Below, piece after piece: positions 7,652 through 11,269 of a stretch of DNA of 11,269 nucleotides. The notes under the pieces are model-generated. The model was not told the DNA's origin, ran no database searches, and saw only the letters and a list, made by a program, of their open reading frames with translations. Where the stretch lies: assembly GCA_964617105.1 (NCBI GenBank), contig CAZTWC010000047.1, forward strand, positions 1 through 11,269, in the 5' to 3' direction. Made by a program: the position numbers and the translations under genes. Source of the DNA: CAZTWC01 sp964617105 [NCBI: uncultured Myxococcia bacterium] (GTDB lineage: Bacteria; CAZTWC01). Each line of letters begins with the position of its first letter. The stretch's first letter is position 1.

Positions 7652-8231
7652 ATGACTGAGAATATCCTCAAATCCTGGAGCCACAAAAAACTTTTTGACC
7701 AGGTGCCTCTCAGCATTGCGGTAATTGACCGAGACTACAACATTCTGGAAGTCAACCAGGAATTCAAAAAAAAATTTAGCAAACTGGCCAACAAAAAATG
7801 CTTTCAACTCTATAAAAATCGGCAGGATAAATGCCCCAACTGCCTGGCTGACCAAACCTTTGCTGACGGGAAAACCAGAATATCAGAGGAGCAGGGTTTT
7901 AATAAAAAAGGGGAGCCCATTTACTATATTGCCCAATATGCCCCATTAATGAATTCCAGCGGTGAAGTGCAATATATTATCGAGATGTTAACCGATGTCT
8001 CGGAAGTGGTGTCGCTGAAAAGGCAACTTAAAGAGGAGGAAGAGGCCAGGATTAGGCCTTTTAGTTACCCGCAAAATTGCCACCCAGCACGGCGGCCAGG
8101 TCACTTTTGAATCGGAAAAAGGGGCGGGAACATCATTTAAACTGGAGTTGCCGCGACAACATTTACAACGGTTGGTCATAAGTCGCAGAGATGGTGACAA
8201 AAAGGAGAAGTTGTTCATTACTCAGAGTTAA
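7652..8231 (+). pseudogene. PAS sensor histidine kinase reduced to its two ends
   Basis: From 7652 the frame encodes a PAS sensor domain (residues about 14-120) with a C-x9-C-x2-C motif (CFQLYKNRQDKCPNC) common in PAS domains of anaerobes, then the start of a linker helix (LKRQLKEEEEAR). At about 8048-8052 the sense jumps to another frame: positions 8049-8231 encode GLGLLVTRKIATQHGG and then GTSFKLELP, the G-box and C-terminal strand of a HATPase_c domain, ending at the TAA at 8229. The whole dimerisation/phospho-acceptor histidine region and the N-box of the ATPase domain are missing. Read straight through, translation stops at 8110 after a nonsense tail. The cause is an internal deletion plus frameshift, or a collapsed assembly. 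It lies between two receiver genes and was presumably their partner kinase. Confidence 0.85.
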
Positions 8232-8282
8232 CCAATATGTGCGCTTTTGGACTCTACACAGAATAAATAGGAGAGACAGATT

Positions 8283-8801
8283 ATGGCAAAAGAAATAAAA
8301 GTGCTGATTGTGGAGGACGAACCGGATGTGCGCCTATATTTACAGACAATTTTGGAAAATGTCGGTTTTTCAGTGCAGACAGCCACAAATGGTAAACAGG
8401 CGTTGGACCGCCTGACCGAATGCAAGCCCGATATAATTTCCCTGGACCTGGTGATGCCCAAAATGTCGGGAATTAAATTTTTCAACTATATCCAAAAAAA
8501 CAAGGACCGGAAAGATATTCCGGTAGTAGTGGTAACAGCTCATGCCCATGACGAAATGGGAGAAAAAGATTTGGAGCAGATAAAGAGTTATCATAAAAAA
8601 TTGGGCAATACCCTTTTTGTAATTGAAAAACCGGTAAAACCAGATGTTTACCTCAATACCCTGGGCAAGGCTCTTGGCCTTAAAGATGATGAATTAGTCA
8701 AAAAAGGAGAGGCAGAAGCCCTGCGGATAGAGTTGGCCGAAAAGATCAAAACCACTGACAAGGCTAAACTGAAAGCACTATTGAAAGTATTGGAGGCCTG
8801 A
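8283..8801 (+). CDS. Response regulator receiver protein with C-terminal helical extension
   Basis: A 172-residue protein with a CheY-like receiver at about residues 5-130: acidic pocket E11-D12, phospho-acceptor D55 in 'SLDLVMPKMSG', switch threonine T85 and conserved lysine K116 in 'EKP'. It shares with the receiver gene at 7238 the long loop before the EKP motif and the 'DEPD...YL' start of helix 1, so the two look like paralogues. After the receiver there is a charged extension of about 40 residues (ELAEKIKTTDKAKLKALLKVLEA-like) predicted to be helical, but no DNA-binding domain. The ATG at 8283 follows AGGAGAG at a good distance. It probably belonged to the same signalling unit as the broken kinase; its target cannot be told from sequence. 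Confidence 0.85.
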   Translation: MAKEIKVLIVEDEPDVRLYLQTILENVGFSVQTATNGKQALDRLTECKPDIISLDLVMPKMSGIKFFNYIQKNKDRKDIPVVVVTAHAHDEMGEKDLEQIKSYHKKLGNTLFVIEKPVKPDVYLNTLGKALGLKDDELVKKGEAEALRIELAEKIKTTDKAKLKALLKVLEA

Positions 8802-8806
8802 CCTCC
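8792..8806 (+). other. Short GC-rich hairpin over the stop codon
   Basis: GGAGG and CCTCC form a 5-bp stem around CCTGA, spanning the end of the receiver gene. No T-run follows. It may protect the 3' end of the transcript or be chance; the better terminator lies downstream. Confidence 0.3.
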
Positions 8807-8836
8807 CCAATTCCGGTAAAATTATGGCCGGCATTT

Positions 8837-8862
8837 GCTCTGGCTTCTCCGGAGTTATTTCT
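8837..8862 (+). terminator. Probable intrinsic terminator of the redox/regulatory operon
   Basis: CTCTGG, loop CTTCT, CCGGAG forms a six-pair stem (one G-U), extendable by one more G-U pair, followed at once by TATTTCT, a T-rich run. It begins about 35 nt after the second receiver gene and upstream of an independent promoter, a sensible place for the operon to end. The stem is short, so efficiency is uncertain. Confidence 0.5.
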
Positions 8863-8936
8863 AAATGAATCATCAGGAATAGTCAGCCCCTGCCACTGGA
8901 CAATTACATTCTGATTATGCAAATCCAATATTCAAC

Positions 8937-8965
8937 TTGAAATTTACATGCCAATAATGTAATAT
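8937..8965 (+). promoter_or_regulatory. Sigma70-type promoter of the ATPase gene
   Basis: TTGAAA (8937-8942) and TAATAT (8960-8965) are separated by 17 nt, five of six matches in each box to the sigma70 consensus. Transcription would start near 8972, leaving a leader of about 43 nt with AGGGGG before the ATG at 9015. The promoter overlaps the in-frame ATG at 8964, which argues against that upstream start. Confidence 0.6.
8944..8962. promoter_or_regulatory. Inverted repeat between the -35 and -10 boxes (candidate operator)
   Basis: TTACAT (8944-8949) and ATGTAA (8957-8962) are perfect arms 7 nt apart, inside the promoter. A third copy, ATTACATT, is at 8903-8910 and pairs with AATGTAAT at 8956-8963. 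Such placement would let a bound dimer block RNA polymerase. No regulator gene is recognised nearby. Confidence 0.4.
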
Positions 8966-9014
8966 GGCAACTAAGGATAAGTGGCCAGTTAAATCCTCCA
9001 AGGGGGAATACATT

Positions 9015-10202
9015 ATGATTAGACGCGAAATTGAGCCAGAATTAATTACAGCGGCAAACGAATATCCCGTAACAACAATTTTTGGCCCCAGGCAAAGTGG
9101 AAAAACCACCCTGGTAAAAATGGTATTCCCCAAACATAAATATGTTTCCCTGGAGATGCCGAGCGACCTGGTTCGGGCAGAAGAGGACCCTCGCGCATTC
9201 CTTGATGAACTTGGTGAACAAGCAGTGCTTGATGAAGTGCAGCGCGCTCCGTTTCTGCTATCCTACATACAGGGAATAGTTGACCAAAGACAGCAGGAGG
9301 GAGCATATATCTTAACTGGTAGCCATCAACCATCGCTGGGTGCAGCAGTCAGCCAATCTCTGGCCGGTAGAACTGCGATTCTCGAACTTTTACCCTTTTC
9401 TCCAAAAGAGATCGCCACATATAAAAGAGGGTATTCCACATGGGAACTTGTCTTGCTGGGTGGTTATCCAAGGCTGTATGAAAAGCAATTGAACCATAGC
9501 CGTTTTTTCAACAGTTATATCCGCACTTATATAGAAAGAGATGTCCGGCAATTGCTGGCCATCAGAAACGCCAGCTCTTTTCAAAAATTACTAATGCTAC
9601 TGGCCGGACGGGTTGGCAATATAATAAATTATTCTTCACTCTGCTCAGACACCGGCATCTCTTCAACAACCGTCAAGGAATGGCTTTCAGTCATGGAATC
9701 ATCCTATGTGCTGTTTCAATTGTCACCTTTTTATGAAAACATCCGTAAGAGAGTGATAAAATCTCCAAAAATCTATTTTTATGATACTGGTCTGGTTTCA
9801 CATTTATTGGGAATTCAAACCAGTAGTCAACTCAAACGGGATCCTCTGCGCGGTGCCATATTTGAAAATGCGGTGATTCTAAACATTATTAAGGGTATCA
9901 AAACACAAGGAGGTTATGAACAAATATTTTTCTTCAGGGACAGTAACGGCAATGAAGTTGACTTGATTATCAAATCTGGCCGACAATTTTTACCAATAGA
10001 GATAAAATCGGCATCAACTTTTAATACAGAATTTTTAAAAGGGATTAAAACATTCAGAAAATTACTTGGAGAAAAATGTGGACCAGCATTTCTCTTATAT
10101 AATGGAGAGGAGAGATTCAACATCAATGAAATACAAGTATTTAATCCCTTTTTACACAATTTTGATATAATATTTAGGCAAGTAAAATCTGTACGCGTTT
10201 AG
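9015..10202 (+). CDS. AAA-family ATPase with C-terminal DUF4143 domain
   Basis: A 395-residue protein of the widespread 'ATP-binding protein, DUF4143' family. Near the N-terminus is a Walker A motif, GPRQSGKT (24-31), then a Walker B-like 'AVLDEVQ' (70-76, D73/E74), and a sensor-like 'YILTGSHQP' (98-106), as in AAA_14 ATPases. The C-terminal half carries the DUF4143 signatures 'IYFYDTGLVSHLLG' and 'GAIFENAVI', then 'NEVDLII...PIEIK', which resembles a PD-(D/E)xK nuclease core. The role of the family is not established; these genes are common, patchily distributed and often accessory. The ATG at 9015 is chosen because AGGGGG precedes it, the IRREIE start is typical, and the upstream ATG at 8964 lies in the promoter. 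It stands alone with its own promoter and its base composition looks more AT-rich than the redox operon, so acquisition by transfer is possible. Confidence 0.88.
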   Translation: MIRREIEPELITAANEYPVTTIFGPRQSGKTTLVKMVFPKHKYVSLEMPSDLVRAEEDPRAFLDELGEQAVLDEVQRAPFLLSYIQGIVDQRQQEGAYILTGSHQPSLGAAVSQSLAGRTAILELLPFSPKEIATYKRGYSTWELVLLGGYPRLYEKQLNHSRFFNSYIRTYIERDVRQLLAIRNASSFQKLLMLLAGRVGNIINYSSLCSDTGISSTTVKEWLSVMESSYVLFQLSPFYENIRKRVIKSPKIYFYDTGLVSHLLGIQTSSQLKRDPLRGAIFENAVILNIIKGIKTQGGYEQIFFFRDSNGNEVDLIIKSGRQFLPIEIKSASTFNTEFLKGIKTFRKLLGEKCGPAFLLYNGEERFNINEIQVFNPFLHNFDIIFRQVKSVRV

Positions 10203-10225
10203 ATGATGACTATAGGGGTCTAATC

Positions 10226-10236
10226 TTGCAATGCAA
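10226..10236. repeat. Small palindrome after the ATPase gene
   Basis: TTGCA-A-TGCAA is a perfect dyad 24 nt after the ATPase stop, followed by TTTT. As RNA it would form only a four-pair stem with a three-base loop, so it is at best a very weak terminator. It might be an operator for the following gene. Confidence 0.25.
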
Positions 10237-10254
10237 TTTTAAGAAAGTAGCACA

Positions 10255-10518
10255 TTGAACACTTATCTCGACTGTATACCATGTTTTCTCCGGCAAAGTC
10301 TCGAGGCTGCTCGCAATTATACCGATGACGCCGATGTTCATGAACAGATCCTGCGGGAGGTGCTGCGCATAGCAGCCAAATTGGATCTGAACCGGCCACC
10401 TCCATGGATGGCGCAGATAATTCACCGAAAATTGCGAGAAATAACCGGTGAAGATGACCCTTATCGCACTGCTAAAAGCCGGTTCAATCAATTAGCAATA
10501 GAGGTGTTGCCCGAACTT
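10255..10518 (+). pseudogene. N-terminal fragment of a DUF89 (ARMT1/AF1104-like) protein
   Basis: About 88 residues match the start of the DUF89 family of damage-control metallophosphatase-like proteins: 'YLDCIPCFLRQSLEAAR' with the C7-x2-C10 pair, then 'DDPYRTAKSRFNQLAIEVLPEL'. Family members are usually near 280 residues, and the metal-binding catalytic region of the C-terminal two thirds is missing. After L88 the sense passes into transporter sequence in another frame; the unused reading continues to a stop at 10581. The start is TTG at 10255, the only initiation codon between the upstream in-frame stop at 10240 and the conserved motif. The ribosome binding site is poor (AAGAAAG). The protein is very unlikely to be functional. 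Confidence 0.72.
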
Positions 10519-10837
10519 TCCTGGTTTTTTAGGTATCGGAACCGGTGCGCTTTTAGTGCCGATTTTTATCTTTTTTCTTAATGTTCCGGTAAAAATTGCC
10601 ATGGGCTCATCTTTAGCCTGTTTTACCATCAATGCTTTTTTTAGTTCCGCTCTTAAAGTCAGCCAGGGATTTGTTGAACTAAAATATGCGATTCCTCTGT
10701 GTTTGGGAACCCTGGTGGGTTCAAATATCGGCGCCATCTTAAATGGTAAATTTTCGCCAATAGTATTAAAAATTTTATTTGGAATAATTTTCCTGATTAT
10801 AGCAGCAAAGTTCATTATTACATTTTCTATGGCATAG
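10519..10837 (+). pseudogene. C-terminal half of a TauE/SafE (TSUP) membrane transporter
   Basis: In the frame ending at the TAG at 10835, the sequence reads GFLGIGTGALLVPIF from about 10523, then 'PVKIAMGSSLACFTINAFFSS' and 'GTLVGSNIGAIL', and ends shortly after one more hydrophobic helix. These are the repeat signatures of the TSUP/TauE-SafE family, which exports or imports sulfur-containing anions. Full proteins have two such repeats in about 250 residues; here about 105 residues, one repeat with three to four helices, remain. The first part was lost at the junction with the DUF89 fragment. No ribosome binding site or own start precedes it; internal ATGs such as the one at 10601 would give an even shorter product. 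Confidence 0.72.
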
Positions 10838-10841
10838 ACTT

Positions 10842-11269
10842 ATGAATCAACCCCAAAAACACATATTGAAACAGGCCAAACTTGAGTTTGGAAAAATAGT
10901 AAAAAGAAACCATCTGCTTGATACTCAAGTATCAGTTTCTGCCTCTATTCTAACCCCTACCGAAGCCATTGGCACTCCCTTAAGACAAGATTTCCCCATA
11001 ATCGAAGGAAAAGAGAGGGTTATTGAAGCCAGTTTTTTGGGTGCAAAAGGGCAGGCTTTTACCGATTCTCCGGAGAATTACCAAGGTTCTCTGAATGAAA
11101 TACTAAACCTGAAGTTAAACTCAAATCAAAACCGGGCCATACTGATTGCCACTATCAATGCCGTGCTTAAACATTTGGGCCTGGTTGAACAAACTCTCCA
11201 TTGCAAGAACGAAGACCCTGAAAAATGTGGGCCGGAGATATCAAAGCAGATTCTGGAGAAATGGGGCCG
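10842..11269 (+). CDS. Unrecognised protein, possibly DUF364/DUF4213-related, cut by the window end
   Basis: An open frame of 142 codons begins at the ATG at 10842, 4 nt after the transporter remnant, and runs off the window without a stop. Visible stretches are 'ILTPTEAIGTPLRQDFPII', 'IEASFLGAKGQAFTD', 'AILIATINAVLKHLGL' and 'LHCKNEDPEKCGPE'. The last holds a Cys-His/Cys group that could bind metal. The pattern recalls the N-terminal region of DUF364/DUF4213 proteins (annotated as putative heavy-metal chelation), but this is recollection of family style and not a secure match. There is no signal peptide or membrane segment in the visible part. No clear ribosome binding site precedes the ATG. 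Only the N-terminal part can be judged. Confidence 0.55.
   Translation, partial: MNQPQKHILKQAKLEFGKIVKRNHLLDTQVSVSASILTPTEAIGTPLRQDFPIIEGKERVIEASFLGAKGQAFTDSPENYQGSLNEILNLKLNSNQNRAILIATINAVLKHLGLVEQTLHCKNEDPEKCGPEISKQILEKWG

Noticed and set aside
8964-9014. ATG at 8964 as start of the DUF4143 ATPase
   Set aside because: It overlaps the -10 box, has no ribosome binding site and adds 17 residues not typical of the family; the ATG at 9015 has AGGGGG before it.
10226-10240. TTGCAATGCAATTTT as a terminator of the ATPase gene
   Set aside because: The stem would have only four weak pairs and a three-base loop; kept only as a small palindrome.
1-11269. CRISPR array, tRNA or rRNA genes, insertion sequence
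   Set aside because: No regularly spaced direct repeats, no cloverleaf or rRNA-like stretch, and no transposase motif or terminal inverted repeats were seen, including around the two deletion joins.

Overview
The window looks like a chromosomal segment from an anaerobic sulfate-reducing or closely related bacterium, most likely of the Desulfobacterota. The main reason is a nearly complete Hmc-type transmembrane electron-transfer complex with a 16-haem periplasmic cytochrome, followed by Rrf1-like response regulators as in the hmc locus of Desulfovibrio. The assignment rests on gene content only. The lipoprotein signal on the cytochrome leaves lineage and cell-envelope type somewhat open. All genes seen are on the + strand.

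Region 1 (8-7241) is a seven-gene redox operon: a tryptophan-rich TmcD-like repeat protein, a NarI-like cytochrome b (HmcE/TmcC), a cytoplasmic two-[4Fe-4S] plus CCG-domain protein (HmcF/TmcB), a Tat-exported four-cluster ferredoxin with a C-terminal anchor (HmcB), an NrfD-family membrane protein (HmcC), a 40-residue membrane peptide (HmcD), and a 16-haem cytochrome c lipoprotein (HmcA). Together these could carry electrons between the periplasmic c-type cytochrome pool, fed by hydrogenase or formate dehydrogenase, and the cytoplasm or quinone pool. In the Desulfovibrio hmc operon the order is A-B-C-D-E-F. Here it is (tmcD)-E-F-B-C-D-A, with a subunit otherwise typical of the Tmc complex at the front.

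Region 2 (7238-8801) is regulatory: an Rrf1-like receiver overlapping hmcA by ATGA, a PAS histidine kinase reduced by an internal deletion and frameshift to its two ends, and a second, longer receiver protein. A probable intrinsic terminator lies at 8837-8862.

Region 3 (8937-10202) is an independent unit: a well-formed sigma70-type promoter with an inverted repeat between its -35 and -10 boxes, then a DUF4143-type AAA ATPase.

Region 4 (10255-11269) holds a DUF89-family N-terminus joined at about 10518 to the C-terminal half of a TauE/SafE transporter, then the start of an unrecognised (possibly DUF364/DUF4213-related) gene that runs off the edge. Two separate gene-to-gene or intra-gene junctions (about 8050 and about 10518) suggest recent deletions or assembly collapses in the right-hand third of the window.
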